Of a DNA stretch of 64,000 bases, positions 35,646-46,010 are shown piece after piece (positions within the stretch are counted from its first letter, which is position 1; every line of letters begins with the position of its first letter). The notes under the pieces are model-generated. The model was not told where the DNA came from, did not search any database, and worked only from the letters and a program-made list of their open reading frames with translations. Source of the stretch: Betaproteobacteria bacterium. Lineage in GTDB: Bacteria; Pseudomonadota; Gammaproteobacteria; Burkholderiales; Rhodocyclaceae. The position numbers and the translations under genes are program-made. The stretch covers positions 496,001 through 560,000 of the forward strand of contig JAHRYN010000001.1 in NCBI GenBank assembly GCA_020621405.1, written 5' to 3'.

Positions 35646-36590
35646 TCAAGCACAGCCGCCGCCCGCGGCGATGTCCAGGCGCACCGGTATGCCGCCGACG
35701 GCCTCTTCATCCACCCATGACCGTGCCGGCAGATCCGGCGGATCGAAGGCGGTATCGCCCTCATCAACCACGCTGCCCGGCTTCAGGCCGGCGAAGTCGA
35801 ACAGCTTCGAATCCGCAAGATGCGACGGCACGACGTTGCGCATGGACGTTGCCATCGACTCGATGCGCCCCGGATACATCCGTGCCCACTCCTGCAGCAT
35901 CGCCTTGACCTGCTTGCGCTGCGCGTTTTCCAGCGAACCGCAGAGGTTGCACGGAATGATCGGATAGGCCATCACGCGGGCGAAGCGCTCGATGTCGCGC
36001 TCGGTACAGTAGGCCAGCGGACGGATGACGATGTGCCGGCCGTCGTCGCTGACCAGCTTGGGCGGCATCGACTTGATCTTGCCGCCGAAGAACATGTTGA
36101 GGAACAGCGTTTCCAGCAGGTCGTCGCGATGGTGGCCGAGCGCGATCTTGGTCGCGCCGAGCTCGCTTGCCACCCGGTAGATGATGCCCCGGCGCAGCCG
36201 CGAACACAGGCCGCAGGTGGTCTTGCCTTCGGGAATCTTGTCCTTGACGATCGAATAGGTGTCTTCGGTCTCGATCCGGTATTCGACGCCGATCGACTTG
36301 AAGTACTCCGGCAGGATGTGATCCGGAAACCCCGGCTGCTTCTGGTCCAGATTGAAGGCGATCAGGCGGAAATTCACCGGTGCGCGCTCCTTCAGGCCGC
36401 GCAGCAGTTCCAGCATCGTGTACGAATCCTTGCCGCCGGACATGCACACCATGATCACGTCGCCGTCCTCGATCATCGAGTAGTCGGCGATCGCCTGCCC
36501 GGTCGCCCGCTCGAGGCGCTTGCGGAATTTCAGGAAGGTGTTCGACAAGGGTTCTGCTGTGGACGGTGGGGACGACAATACCTGCGACAT
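35646..36590 (-). CDS. ttcA: tRNA 2-thiocytidine biosynthesis protein TtcA
   Basis: 314-residue ATP- and iron-sulfur-dependent enzyme that thiolates cytidine 32 of certain tRNAs. The PP-loop SGGKDS (51-56) binds ATP, and the Cys pairs CGLC (126, 129) and CNLC (214, 217) supply cluster ligands, typical of the family. The C-terminal 40 residues are an acidic, Pro-rich extension ending GGGCA. The ATG at 36590 gives the standard N-terminus; the open frame extends further upstream without homology. Confidence 0.95.
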   Translation of the reverse strand: MSQVLSSPPSTAEPLSNTFLKFRKRLERATGQAIADYSMIEDGDVIMVCMSGGKDSYTMLELLRGLKERAPVNFRLIAFNLDQKQPGFPDHILPEYFKSIGVEYRIETEDTYSIVKDKIPEGKTTCGLCSRLRRGIIYRVASELGATKIALGHHRDDLLETLFLNMFFGGKIKSMPPKLVSDDGRHIVIRPLAYCTERDIERFARVMAYPIIPCNLCGSLENAQRKQVKAMLQEWARMYPGRIESMATSMRNVVPSHLADSKLFDFAGLKPGSVVDEGDTAFDPPDLPARSWVDEEAVGGIPVRLDIAAGGGCA

Positions 36591-36788
36591 GAGGGTCAGG
36601 CGCGACGCGCGCGCATGGGATCGGAAGCCCGAATTATAGCCGGCCGCCCCGCTGCCCGCCCCGTGACAACCTGCCCGCTGCGGACGCCGGAAGCGCACCC
36701 GGCGGCAAGACACGGTGCCATTGATCGCGTCCGCGTGCGCCATTCGCATAGAATCGGCCTACTACGTCGACATGACCGCCGGCCGTCA

Positions 36789-37463
36789 ATGTTCAGAACC
36801 GCCTGTTTCCTCGTCCTGCTGCTGCTCGCCCGGATGGCTGGCGCGCAGGCCATAACCGCCCCCTCTTTCGACCGCGTCTCCGACACCTCGCGCATCGTGC
36901 TGATGCCGCTGGATGTCGAACTGTTCTCGATCAGCGCAGGCGGCGTACCGGAACCACAGGCGCAATGGACCAGCATGGCGCTGGAACATCTGCGCGCCTC
37001 GCTGCAGAGACGCGAATCGTCGATGGGAAACGATCTGGCGGAAGCTGACCAGAACGATCCCGCGGTGACAACACTCAATCATCTGCACGGCGCGGTGGCC
37101 AGCGCGATCGCGCTGCATCACTACACCCCGGCCTACGTACTGCCGACCAAGAAGAAACAGCTCGTCTGGCACATCGGCGCCGACACCGCGCCGCTGCGCG
37201 CCAGGACCGGCGCCGACTACGCGCTTTTCCTGTACGTCCGCGACAGTTATGCCACCACCGAACGCAAGGCGGCCATCGTGCTCGGCGCCCTGCTCGGCGT
37301 CGGCATGGGCGGCGGCATCCAGATCGGCTACGCGTCGCTGGTCGACCTCCGGAGCGGCGAGGTCGTATGGTTCAACCGCCTGCTGCGCGGTACCGGCGAC
37401 CTGCGCGAGGAAGGGCCGGCGGAAGAGACGATCGACGCGTTGCTGGATCAATTCCCGCGCTGA
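36789..37463 (+). CDS. Exported hypothetical protein (224 aa)
   Basis: Unrecognised protein with a clear Sec signal peptide (FRTACFLVLLLLARMAGAQA, cleavage near 19). The mature part has a Gly-rich hydrophobic segment at about 155-175 (IVLGALLGVGMGGGIQIG) followed by SLVDLRSGEVVWFNRLLRG, which recalls outer-membrane-associated or lipoprotein domains of unknown function. It is one base from the M48 peptidase gene, so they are almost certainly an operon with related roles in the envelope. Confidence 0.75.
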   Translation: MFRTACFLVLLLLARMAGAQAITAPSFDRVSDTSRIVLMPLDVELFSISAGGVPEPQAQWTSMALEHLRASLQRRESSMGNDLAEADQNDPAVTTLNHLHGAVASAIALHHYTPAYVLPTKKKQLVWHIGADTAPLRARTGADYALFLYVRDSYATTERKAAIVLGALLGVGMGGGIQIGYASLVDLRSGEVVWFNRLLRGTGDLREEGPAEETIDALLDQFPR

Positions 37464-37464
37464 C

Positions 37465-38634
37465 ATGCGCCGTCGAGACCTCATCTGCGGTGTTGGCGCA
37501 GGCGCTCTGGCGGCCCTGCTGCCGGCCGGCGTGCGCGGCGAATTCGTGTCGCCGCCCCGCTTCGAGCGCCCGGACATCGACAGCGACGAAGGCGGCCTGT
37601 GGGCGCTGATGGACCGTGAAGAAGACAGGCTGCGGCAGTCGCGCTTCCTGTTCGGCGACGCGACGCTGCAGCGCTACGTCGCCGATGTCGCCTGCCGGCT
37701 GGCCGGCGAGCACTGCCCCGACATGCGCGTCTATCTGCTGCGCACGCCCTACTTCAACGCCAGCATGGCGCCCAACGGCATGATGCAGGTGTGGAGCGGG
37801 CTGCTGCTGCGCGCAGCGAACGAAGCCCAGCTGGCGGCCGTGCTGGCGCACGAGATCGGCCACTATCTGAGGCGCCACAGCCTGGAACGGCTGCGCGACA
37901 CGCGCTCGAAGTCCGCGCTGGCCCAGTTCCTCGGCATGGCCTTCGGCGTCGCCGGCGCCGGTTCGGTCGGCCAGATCGCGCAGCTGGGCGTGATGGCCAG
38001 CCTGTTTTCGTTCAGCCGCGACAACGAGCGCGAAGCGGACGCCATCGGCCTGGAACTGATGCACCGTGCAGGCTACGACGCGGCCGAAGCATCGAAGGTG
38101 TGGGCGCAGCTTATCGACGAAAACGCGGGCGAAGACAGTGGCGGCACCCTGCTGTTCGCGACACACCCCGCAGCCGACGAACGCCGGCGGACGCTCGCGG
38201 CGGCGGCCGAGCAGCTGAAGTCCGCCGGTTCATCCGGCGAGGCACACACCGATCGCTACCGCACGCACATCGCACCGTTCCGCCTGCCGATGTTGCAGGA
38301 CGAGCTGCGCCGCCGCGTACCGGACAGCTCGCTGCGCCTGTTCGACCGGCTGATGACCAGCCAGGGACGCGACGGCGAGCTGCTGTACGCCCGCGCCGAA
38401 GCACTGAAGGCCCGCGCCCGCCCCGAAGACATCGAGCAGGCGCTGGCCGCACTGACCGAAGCCGACACCCGGTCCGACCGGCCGCCGGAAGCCTTGCGCC
38501 TGCGCGGACAGATACTGCGCGCCCGCGGCGACAGCGACGGTGCACGCGACGCCTATCGCCAGTACCTGGAACTCCGCCCGACGGCGCCTGACGCGCCGAT
38601 GATACGCAGCTACATCGAGGCCACACCGCCGTGA
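37465..38634 (+). CDS. M48-family metalloprotease with Tat-like leader and C-terminal TPR region
   Basis: 389-residue zinc metalloprotease resembling BepA/YfgC, a periplasmic quality-control protease for outer-membrane assembly. The N-terminus MRRRDLICGVGAGALAALLPA has a twin-arginine-like motif followed by a short hydrophobic core. The zinc motif is HEIGH (129-133), and the third ligand Glu is in NEREADAIG (about 191). The C-terminal third (about 290-389) has helical TPR-like repeats. It follows the exported hypothetical by one base and its stop overlaps the lipoprotein start (GTGA). Confidence 0.88.
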   Translation: MRRRDLICGVGAGALAALLPAGVRGEFVSPPRFERPDIDSDEGGLWALMDREEDRLRQSRFLFGDATLQRYVADVACRLAGEHCPDMRVYLLRTPYFNASMAPNGMMQVWSGLLLRAANEAQLAAVLAHEIGHYLRRHSLERLRDTRSKSALAQFLGMAFGVAGAGSVGQIAQLGVMASLFSFSRDNEREADAIGLELMHRAGYDAAEASKVWAQLIDENAGEDSGGTLLFATHPAADERRRTLAAAAEQLKSAGSSGEAHTDRYRTHIAPFRLPMLQDELRRRVPDSSLRLFDRLMTSQGRDGELLYARAEALKARARPEDIEQALAALTEADTRSDRPPEALRLRGQILRARGDSDGARDAYRQYLELRPTAPDAPMIRSYIEATPP

Positions 38635-39218
38635 AAAAGACCGTCCTGATCGTCGTCACCCTCCTGCTGTCCGGATGCGCCAGCGCCGTCTTCACCCCGG
38701 TCGCCATCGACGGCGTGCGGGTGCGCGAACGCATGGAGATTCAGACCGACGGCGACTGGAACCGCTTCACGCCGACCGGCGTCAAGCACCGTGAAATCTG
38801 GACGCAGCACGGCGTCACGCTCGACCAGCTGGTGTTCTTCGCCGGCGTCGCAGACGGGGTTCCGCTCGACGACCTGGCGCCGCGCGAGCGCAAGACGCCG
38901 AAGTTCAGGGCATCGATGTCGCCGGAGGACGTGGTCGGACTGGTCGAAACCATGCTCGCCGGCAGCGGTGGCCATTTCGAACTGCGCACCCTGGCACCGG
39001 CCAAGGTGTCGGACGTGCCGGGCTTCCGCTTCGACTTCGACTACACCGGACACACCGACGAGGTCGAACGCACCGGCACGGCCATCGGCGCCATCGTCGA
39101 CGGCAGGCTCTATCTGATGATGTATGTCGCGCCGCGCGGCCACTACTACGACCTCGGGCAGCCCGGCGCGGCGCGCCTGATGAACAGCCTGCGCATCATC
39201 CCGGCGCAGGCGAAGTAG
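38631..39218 (+). CDS. Putative lipoprotein (195 aa)
   Basis: GTG-start protein with a lipoprotein signal (VVTLLLSGCAS; lipobox LLSGC, Cys at about 16). Ser at +2 suggests sorting to the outer membrane. The remainder is a single soluble domain with the pattern FRFDFDYTG and YLMMYVAPRGHYYD; family not recognised. The four-base overlap with the M48 gene and the joint export signals suggest the three-gene unit serves the envelope. Confidence 0.78.
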   Translation: MKKTVLIVVTLLLSGCASAVFTPVAIDGVRVRERMEIQTDGDWNRFTPTGVKHREIWTQHGVTLDQLVFFAGVADGVPLDDLAPRERKTPKFRASMSPEDVVGLVETMLAGSGGHFELRTLAPAKVSDVPGFRFDFDYTGHTDEVERTGTAIGAIVDGRLYLMMYVAPRGHYYDLGQPGAARLMNSLRIIPAQAK

Positions 39219-39303
39219 CAGCGCGCCCGGCGCAGCATCCAGGGCGCGACTTGCCGCGTAGAACGTGGCACAGTCGAATCGAGGTCCTTTCCGGGAGCCG
39301 TCC

Positions 39304-39744
39304 ATGTCGCGTTTTCTGAAATCCGTCCTGTTCCGCCTTGCCGCGGCCGTGATGCTGGCCGCCTCGGTGCCGGCACATGCAGGCGAGCTGTCGGCCGCCG
39401 ACGCGAAACAGATCCGCGCCGTCATCGAGGCACAGCTGGCCGCCTTCGCGGCGGACGACGCCCAGCGTGCGCTGTCCTACGCCGCACCCGACATCCGGCA
39501 GCGCTACAGCGAATCCGAACGCTTCCTGAAAATGGTGCGCGAGCACTACCCGGTGGTGTACCGGCACGCGTCGGTCGGCTTCCTGCCGCCGGAGGTCGAG
39601 GACGACGAAGTGTTCCAGGCGGTCGAAATGTCGGACGCCAACGGCGTGCTCTGGGTCGCGATCTACCGCATGGGACGGCTCGAGGACGGCCAGTGGCGCA
39701 TCATGGGCTGCCGCGTCGTCGCCGGCGAAGGTCAGGCGATCTGA
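39304..39744 (+). CDS. DUF4864 exported protein
   Basis: 146-residue protein with a Sec signal peptide (ending ASVPAHAGE, about 26). The mature domain (AADAKQIRAVIEAQLAAFAADDAQRALSYAAPDIRQRY) has the NTF2-like helix-sheet pattern of DUF4864, function unknown. An 85-bp gap separates it from the lipoprotein gene; it may have its own promoter. The family call is from memory of the pattern. Confidence 0.75.
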   Translation: MSRFLKSVLFRLAAAVMLAASVPAHAGELSAADAKQIRAVIEAQLAAFAADDAQRALSYAAPDIRQRYSESERFLKMVREHYPVVYRHASVGFLPPEVEDDEVFQAVEMSDANGVLWVAIYRMGRLEDGQWRIMGCRVVAGEGQAI

Positions 39745-39916
39745 CCTGACTTGTGCCTCACGGTAAGCCGGCGCGGCACAGTCCGCGACGCCCGGCGGCA
39801 GTCGCTGCCACGGATGTCCCTCTCCGACCCGGCACGTGCGTCCTGTGCGACGATGCGACCCGTGAACGACGGGGCGTGATCGACGCCAGCCCCGACCGCC
39901 AGTCACGGGAGCCCGC

Positions 39917-41566
39917 ATGAACAACATCTACGACCAGCATCTGGAGCGCAACGCCGCCAACTTCGTGGCGCTGTCGCCGGTCAGTTTCGTCGAACGCAGC
40001 GCCGAGGTGTTCGGCGACCTGCCATCAGTGGTGCACGGCCAGCGCCGCTACACCTGGGCGCAGACGCACGAGCGCGCCGCCCGCCTTGCCGCGGCATTGC
40101 GCGCGCTCGGCGTCGGGCGTGGCAGCACGGTCAGCGTCATGTTGCCGAACACGCCGGAAATGATCGAGGCGCACTACGCGGTACCCGGGCTCAACGCGGT
40201 GCTCAACGCGCTGAACACCCGGCTCGACGCCGCGCTGCTGGCCTGGCAGATGAACCACTGCGAAACGCAGGTACTGCTGACCGACCGTGAGTTTTCGGCC
40301 GTCATGGCGCCGGCGCTCGACATCCTGCGCAAGGAATTCGGCCGGAATCCGGTGGTGATCGACGTCGACGACAGCGAATACGCAGGCCACGGCGAACGCC
40401 TGGGCAGTCTCGAATACGAAGCCCTGCTCGCTGCGCACCCGCCGCTCGCCCGGCTCGAAGGGCCGGCCGACGAATGGGATGCCATCGCCGTAAGCTACAC
40501 GTCGGGCACGACCGGCGACCCGAAGGGCGTGGTCATACACCATCGCGGCGCCTACCTGAATGCGGTGTCCAACGTTACGGCCTGGACCATGCCGCACTTC
40601 CCGGTCTACCTCTGGACGCTGCCGATGTTCCACTGCAACGGCTGGTGCTTCACCTGGACGCTGGCCATGCTGGGCGGCACGCACGTCTGCCTGCGCAGGG
40701 TGAACGCCCGGGACATCCTCGACGCCATCCGCACGCATCGCGTCGATCACTACTGCGCCGCGCCCATCGTGCACAACCACATCTGCCACGCGCATGCGGA
40801 ACTGCGGGCCGGCATCGACCACACCGTGCGCGGCCTGGTGGCCGGCGCTGCGCCACCGGCCGCGATGATAGAAGGCATGGCGCGCATCGGCTTCGACATC
40901 ACCCATGTCTATGGCCTGACCGAAACCTACGGTCCGGCGGCCGTGTCGGCCAAACGCGCGACCTGGGCGCAGGCCGACCTGTCCGAACAGACCCGCCTGA
41001 ACGGCCGCCAGGGCGTGCGCTATCCGCTGCAGGAAGGCATGACCGTGCTGGACCCGGAAACGCTGGTCGAAGTCCCCGCGGACGGCCAGACCATGGGCGA
41101 ACTGATGTTCCGCGGCAACATCGTGATGAAGGGCTACCTGAAGAATCCCGAATCGACCGCCAAGGCCTTCGAGGGCGGCTGGTTCCACACCGGCGACCTC
41201 GGCGTCATCGAACCGGACCGCTACGTCAAGATCCGGGACCGCAGCAAGGACATCATCATCTCCGGCGGCGAGAACATCAGCTCGCTCGAAGTCGAGGACG
41301 TGCTCTACCGCCACCCCGCCGTCGCATCGTGCGCCATCGTCGCGCGTCCGGACGAGAAGTGGGGCGAAACGCCACTCGCCTTCATCGAACGCAAGCCGGG
41401 CAGCGAGGTCACCGCCGACGAACTGATCGCCCACTGCCGCAGCCTGCTCGCCGGCTACAAGGTGCCGCGCGAAATCCGCTTCGAGGACATTCCCAAGACC
41501 TCGACCGGCAAGATCCAGAAATTTCTGCTGCGAGAACGCGTGAAGTCATCGAGCGCGATCGGGTAA
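39917..41566 (+). CDS. Acyl-CoA synthetase (AMP-forming), medium/short-chain type
   Basis: 549-residue ANL-superfamily ligase that activates a carboxylic acid to its CoA thioester. The P-loop [13 protein letters not shown] (about 194-206), [10 protein letters not shown] (about 331-340), the hinge HTGDLG...IRDRSKD (about 418-440) and the catalytic Lys in [10 protein letters not shown] (about 535) are intact. It resembles DmdB-like or AlkK-like ligases; the substrate cannot be decided. It stands alone, 171 bp after the DUF4864 gene, and converges on the fusion gene. Confidence 0.9.
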   Translation: MNNIYDQHLERNAANFVALSPVSFVERSAEVFGDLPSVVHGQRRYTWAQTHERAARLAAALRALGVGRGSTVSVMLPNTPEMIEAHYAVPGLNAVLNALNTRLDAALLAWQMNHCETQVLLTDREFSAVMAPALDILRKEFGRNPVVIDVDDSEYAGHGERLGSLEYEALLAAHPPLARLEGPADEWDAIAVSYTSGTTGDPKGVVIHHRGAYLNAVSNVTAWTMPHFPVYLWTLPMFHCNGWCFTWTLAMLGGTHVCLRRVNARDILDAIRTHRVDHYCAAPIVHNHICHAHAELRAGIDHTVRGLVAGAAPPAAMIEGMARIGFDITHVYGLTETYGPAAVSAKRATWAQADLSEQTRLNGRQGVRYPLQEGMTVLDPETLVEVPADGQTMGELMFRGNIVMKGYLKNPESTAKAFEGGWFHTGDLGVIEPDRYVKIRDRSKDIIISGGENISSLEVEDVLYRHPAVASCAIVARPDEKWGETPLAFIERKPGSEVTADELIAHCRSLLAGYKVPREIRFEDIPKTSTGKIQKFLLRERVKSSSAIG

Positions 41567-41647
41567 GTTTGTATCTTCGCGATTTCTTCGGGCGAGGCGC
41601 ATCCGGAAAATCCGGAGCAACCCCGGTTCATGGAGATTCCGGATTCT

Positions 41648-44182
41648 TCACGGAACGGGAAGGCACGCCCGCTTTCCCCACTCGGTCGCCATCGCATCGT
41701 CGGTCAGGATTTCACATTCAGCGTACCTTTGACGATCGAGCACAACCGGAAGCCTCTGTGAGATCCACTGTATCGACATCGCCTCGTCCAGACCATGGCG
41801 TGCAAAGAGTGATGATTTCGCCAAGCGCTTTCCAAGCGTTACCGCATCAGGAGCAGGCAGGCGGCCATTGACGGCCGCAATGCCGTTGCTTATCTGATAC
41901 ACCTCCGGAAATTCCTTCAGGGCGGTTGCGCTGATCGCGTGCGAGCCGGTGGTGTTCAGGAACAGGATGCCCCCCGGCACCAATCGGCTTCGGGCCAGTT
42001 CCATGAATTCATGCGAATTCAGAAACGTCGCCCCTTCGCGCCAGTGAAAGGTGTTGTTGATGACGATCACGTCCCATTTCTGGTCGTTCGCCAGCAGCCA
42101 CTTCCGTCCATCGGCAATCGTGTAGCTGGCGCGGCGATCGGCGAGGATATCGGAAACTTCCTTGTTATCGGCAATGATGCGCAGATAGCCGGAATTGATC
42201 TCGACCGACCTGAATTCCCGAACCGTCGGGAAGGAAAGCATGACTTTCGCCCAAGATCCCGATGCAAGGCCGATCTGCAGGACCCTGGCTGGTTCCGGCA
42301 AGAGTGCCATCACGGTGTAAGGCCGCAGAATCAGGTTGGAATCATGCAGCGGGTCGACATTGAAACGTCCGTCATAGGCCCCGCCGCCAACGACGACGGC
42401 CCCTCGCTCATCCGGCTGGACCGCGATGATCCCGGCATGGGTTTCCATCGTGTCGCTGAACGGAAGCACATTGAAGGTTCCCTGAAACAGCCATTCCCGC
42501 CACTGCCGATACAGCCATCCATGCAGCGGAAGAGCGCACATGACCATTCCGGTCAGGACGGCGCAACGGAACAGCGGAATGCGCTGGCGTCCCCGCGCAA
42601 ACCAGACGAACGTCCCGCCGGTCAGCAAGGAAAACGTCGCGGACATCGCGACACACTGGGCAGTCGTCAGGACGTCAAACAGGATGTAGCCGGTCAGGAT
42701 GGCACCTACCACAGAGCCGAGAATGTTGACCGAATAGACCGCGCCAAAGTGGCTGTTGCCTGTTGAATCGGGCCGGATCTGACCGGAGATCAGCGGCAAC
42801 GAGCTGCCGCCGAGAAAACCGATCACACCCAAGGTGGCTGCGAGAAGAAAAGTACCGGCGGCAGGGGTGGACATTCCACCCAGCAACGCAGCGAGCGCCG
42901 GCATCAGCAGTGCAGCGAGCGCGGTTCCGAGCCAAACCTGACATCCTTCTGCCAGCAGGCCGGCGGTTGGCAGGCGGGCAATCCTCAGGCTTCCATACCC
43001 GAGGCCCAGCAGGAACGTCCCGACACCAAGTCCGAATGTCCAAGGCGCCCCCCCCGAAGACCAGGCCATCATGCGAAGCAGAATCACTTCCTGCCCTATC
43101 GTCACAAAACCGGTCAGTCCCGCGAGCAGCGCAGCGTGCTGCCAGGGCAGATTCAATTCACGCACCGCTTCAGGTGACGGCACATGTGGCTTGTCCGCAT
43201 GTTCAGGCACCAGCCCGACCCAGTTTCGCGCTGCAATGAAGACCAGATACGCGGTCAGCGCATTCAGTGTTGCTGCAATCCAGGTCGCTCCGATCAGGCC
43301 AACGAACTGGAACAGCATGGTTGCCGCAAGCAGTGATGCAACGGCGGAACCCAGTGCATTCAGTGCGTAGAGCTTGGCAACATTCTCCTTCAGCCCCGTG
43401 CTGCGGCCCTTCAGCGCCTCCACAAGTATCGGCAGGGTGATGCCCATGAGCACGGTAGGCAGGCCGATGGCCGCGACCGACGCCGCAATCAGTACAGCCG
43501 GTGAAAAGGACCGGGCGGCCAGCGAGCCGATCCAGTCGAGCCAGAACATGGAAGCCGCACCAAAAACCCCGGCAACGAGTTCGATTGCGCAGAAGACCGC
43601 AATGCCGCGCCGTGTTCCAAGAGAGGGAGCAAGCTTGTCACCGATCAAGGCACCAACACCCAGACCGCCAAGAAATACCGCCACGATCACCGTAACCGCT
43701 TGTCCATCGGCACCCAGCAGGCTGATGAGCTTCTTTTGCCATGCAACCTGATAAATCAGGGCGGCCATTCCCGATATGAAAAATATGCCGCGAACGCCGT
43801 CGGCTGTCGCAAGCAGGTCCGAGGCGTCACGGTTCGAACACAGCGAACACGCGGCAGACGCGGCGATGAACACGGTCCCGAACAGGATTCCCGAGGTGAA
43901 ATGAAATGGTGTGGCAACAAGAACCATCGACGCAATGACGAGGGCCGGCATCCAGCTTGCCTCGGCAAACAGTCTGGGGGCGCGTTCGCCAAGAAGTTCG
44001 CGGGCAAGAAGTGCCAGCAGCGCACAGATGATCGGCAATATGGGACTGTCTGAAAGTCCCATCAGCGGATCCGACAGAAAGGACGCCACGGCCGCCGGGC
44101 TACTGAAAAACCAGCGCATTGCAAGCAGAACCGTCGTCACCAGCAGCGAAACGACAAGGCGTGGCCTGAGGCAGGTCGTCAA
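41648..44182 (-). CDS. Large multi-pass membrane protein fused to a spermidine-synthase-like domain
   Basis: About 844 residues. The first ~580 are very hydrophobic, with roughly 14-16 predicted helices in two halves separated by a charged linker near 365 (VPEHADKPHVPSPEA), resembling the transporter-like part of fused spermidine-synthase-like proteins. The C-terminal ~270 residues form a Rossmann fold with RVLQIGLASGSWAKVML (SAM-binding loop) and DVIVINNTFHWREG, resembling polyamine aminopropyltransferases; acidic residues of the classic substrate site are not obvious, so activity is unproven. The start is placed at TTG 44182, overlapping the upstream stop; the ATG at 44119 is an alternative. 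It is coupled to the PEA-transferase-like gene. Confidence 0.75.
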   Translation of the reverse strand: MTTCLRPRLVVSLLVTTVLLAMRWFFSSPAAVASFLSDPLMGLSDSPILPIICALLALLARELLGERAPRLFAEASWMPALVIASMVLVATPFHFTSGILFGTVFIAASAACSLCSNRDASDLLATADGVRGIFFISGMAALIYQVAWQKKLISLLGADGQAVTVIVAVFLGGLGVGALIGDKLAPSLGTRRGIAVFCAIELVAGVFGAASMFWLDWIGSLAARSFSPAVLIAASVAAIGLPTVLMGITLPILVEALKGRSTGLKENVAKLYALNALGSAVASLLAATMLFQFVGLIGATWIAATLNALTAYLVFIAARNWVGLVPEHADKPHVPSPEAVRELNLPWQHAALLAGLTGFVTIGQEVILLRMMAWSSGGAPWTFGLGVGTFLLGLGYGSLRIARLPTAGLLAEGCQVWLGTALAALLMPALAALLGGMSTPAAGTFLLAATLGVIGFLGGSSLPLISGQIRPDSTGNSHFGAVYSVNILGSVVGAILTGYILFDVLTTAQCVAMSATFSLLTGGTFVWFARGRQRIPLFRCAVLTGMVMCALPLHGWLYRQWREWLFQGTFNVLPFSDTMETHAGIIAVQPDERGAVVVGGGAYDGRFNVDPLHDSNLILRPYTVMALLPEPARVLQIGLASGSWAKVMLSFPTVREFRSVEINSGYLRIIADNKEVSDILADRRASYTIADGRKWLLANDQKWDVIVINNTFHWREGATFLNSHEFMELARSRLVPGGILFLNTTGSHAISATALKEFPEVYQISNGIAAVNGRLPAPDAVTLGKRLAKSSLFARHGLDEAMSIQWISQRLPVVLDRQRYAECEILTDDAMATEWGKRACLPVP

Positions 44183-45813
44183 GGCTTGAGCTCCGAACAA
44201 AGCACCGTGCGATAGCCCTTGCCGTCGAGCGATGCGTGGATAGTGGGTGTGACATCCGGGGTGACCGGGCCATCCTCCACGCCGGACAGTGCCATCCATA
44301 TGTGCCACACGTCCTGGTGCGAAATCAGGGGTGCCCCGAGAACACGCGCAAGGACCTTCGCAGGTCTGGCACCTTCAGCCATCGCGCGATTCCACATGAC
44401 CAGCGAACTCGTCGTGCCATCCCGCAAGGTCGTTCTTGCCCCCAGATGCAGCAAAACGCCATTGCGGTCGCCGGGCAGGTTTTCACCGTGATCGGCCGTG
44501 AACACGGCAAACGCCGGCACCTTGCTCTGGTCGAGAACTTCAGCAATCTTTACCAGCACCTGTGCCCCGTATTCTTCGGATCTTTCGTAGCGCAATTCGA
44601 CACGTTCCGCATTGCCCAGGTTTTCCGGCTCAAGAGGAAACAACCCTTCGGGATATCGATCGCCGTACTCGAAGTGGCTTCCCATCATGTGCACCACTGC
44701 GCCGCGCGGCTTCCGGTTGTGGCCCTCCTCGGCAAGCAATGGTGCGGCAAAGGTCTTCAGGACCGGAACCATCACTGCGTCGTGACTGCGTTCCAGAGTC
44801 ATCGGACGGGACCAGTAAAAATCGTGCCCACCTTCCTGGAATACGCTTCTGTCCTGGTTCGTGATCCACGCAGTCGCAAAGCCCGCCGATTTCAATTTCG
44901 CCAGTCCGGATGGTGCCTGGCGTGTATCTCCGAGTTCCGCTGGCGGCAATCCAGTCAACAACAGAGGGACCGACATCTGAGTGCCGTTTGAGCCGGCACA
45001 CGTGGTTGGCAGCCAGGCACCGAGACCGCTGCGAAAGCGTTCATCGAGTTTTTTCGTCCACGGACCACGCGCCGTCCTGTCCGGTCCGATGCCGCCGGCA
45101 CGCACGCTTTCACCGACGACAAGCAGGGAGAGGACCGGTTCACCTATCCTTCTTGATCCAGCCGGAATACGCCTCCCCGACGAAGAGAAAAATTCGCCGT
45201 AGACCACTTGTTCAAACCCCTGCTGCGCGATCAGCGAATAGGAGCCCATAGGAGATGCGAGGCTGTCCGCCGGAGAAAAGATATCGATGTCGGAAAGATC
45301 AAATGCCGTCAGCGATGACGAAACCGCGACCGGCAGCAATGCTGCCAGCAGAACGCCGCGGGATGTACGCGGCCAGATCAGGGTTCCTTCTCCAGGCACC
45401 GGCGCACCGCCTTTGCGGAGTGTCATGGCAGTCACCGCACCAAGCAACGCCACGTGCAGCCCTACGGCGATGGCAAGCACCGGAGCGACCAGCACTGCTC
45501 CGGCGGCTTCGAACATTTCGCCGATATTGGATGACAGGGCTGCTTGCGCCGCTTCCCAGCCAGGTCCGATGCCATTGAGGACTACGTACCCCATCCACCA
45601 GAGAGTCGCCGGCAGCGTTACCCAAGTCAGCGCCACGCAGGTGCGCATCCACGCCCGTGGCAGGCTTGCCGGTACCACGCTGGCACAAAGTGCCCACAGT
45701 GCCATGCGCAGAGAACGCTCCGGCTGCAGATCGTGCGTGAATACCAGCAGGGTCGGAACGTAAAGCGCCGCTGCAAAATACAGCCTTCCCTTCATCTCCC
45801 GGCGGATCACCAT
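44179..45813 (-). CDS. Phosphoethanolamine-transferase-like sulfatase-fold membrane protein
   Basis: About 544 residues: an N-terminal block of transmembrane helices (about 1-170), then a periplasmic alkaline-phosphatase-fold domain. Motifs are LLVVGESVRAGG (about 235-246), VHMMGSHFEYGDRYPEG (about 390) and FTADHGENLPGD (about 455), matching EptA-type transferases that move phosphoethanolamine from phosphatidylethanolamine to lipid A or other glycans. The residue at the nucleophile position is Ser rather than the usual Thr. Start choice among 45843, 45813 and 45795 is uncertain; GGGG before 45813 favours that one. The next gene overlaps its stop. Confidence 0.82.
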   Translation of the reverse strand: MVIRREMKGRLYFAAALYVPTLLVFTHDLQPERSLRMALWALCASVVPASLPRAWMRTCVALTWVTLPATLWWMGYVVLNGIGPGWEAAQAALSSNIGEMFEAAGAVLVAPVLAIAVGLHVALLGAVTAMTLRKGGAPVPGEGTLIWPRTSRGVLLAALLPVAVSSSLTAFDLSDIDIFSPADSLASPMGSYSLIAQQGFEQVVYGEFFSSSGRRIPAGSRRIGEPVLSLLVVGESVRAGGIGPDRTARGPWTKKLDERFRSGLGAWLPTTCAGSNGTQMSVPLLLTGLPPAELGDTRQAPSGLAKLKSAGFATAWITNQDRSVFQEGGHDFYWSRPMTLERSHDAVMVPVLKTFAAPLLAEEGHNRKPRGAVVHMMGSHFEYGDRYPEGLFPLEPENLGNAERVELRYERSEEYGAQVLVKIAEVLDQSKVPAFAVFTADHGENLPGDRNGVLLHLGARTTLRDGTTSSLVMWNRAMAEGARPAKVLARVLGAPLISHQDVWHIWMALSGVEDGPVTPDVTPTIHASLDGKGYRTVLCSELKP

Positions 45814-46010
45814 ATGCCCCGCACGCCGCTCACAGGGCCGCATGCGATGTCCATACCATCGCTTCGCAGTTGATCAGTGGTTCGTGCATCATTTCGGAGC
45901 AATTACAGGGTGTTCGTGCCAGCGCGACAGGGTACGACAACCCGATATGCGTTGGGATGACAGCCGTCGTGTTTCAGCCGCACTGAATGCGCTCCGATCC
46001 ATGCATTGAA

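Noticed and set aside
41567-41647. Inverted TCCGGA-type repeats between the acyl-CoA ligase and the fusion gene as a bidirectional terminator
   Set aside because: Stems are short or have long loops and no T tract on either strand.
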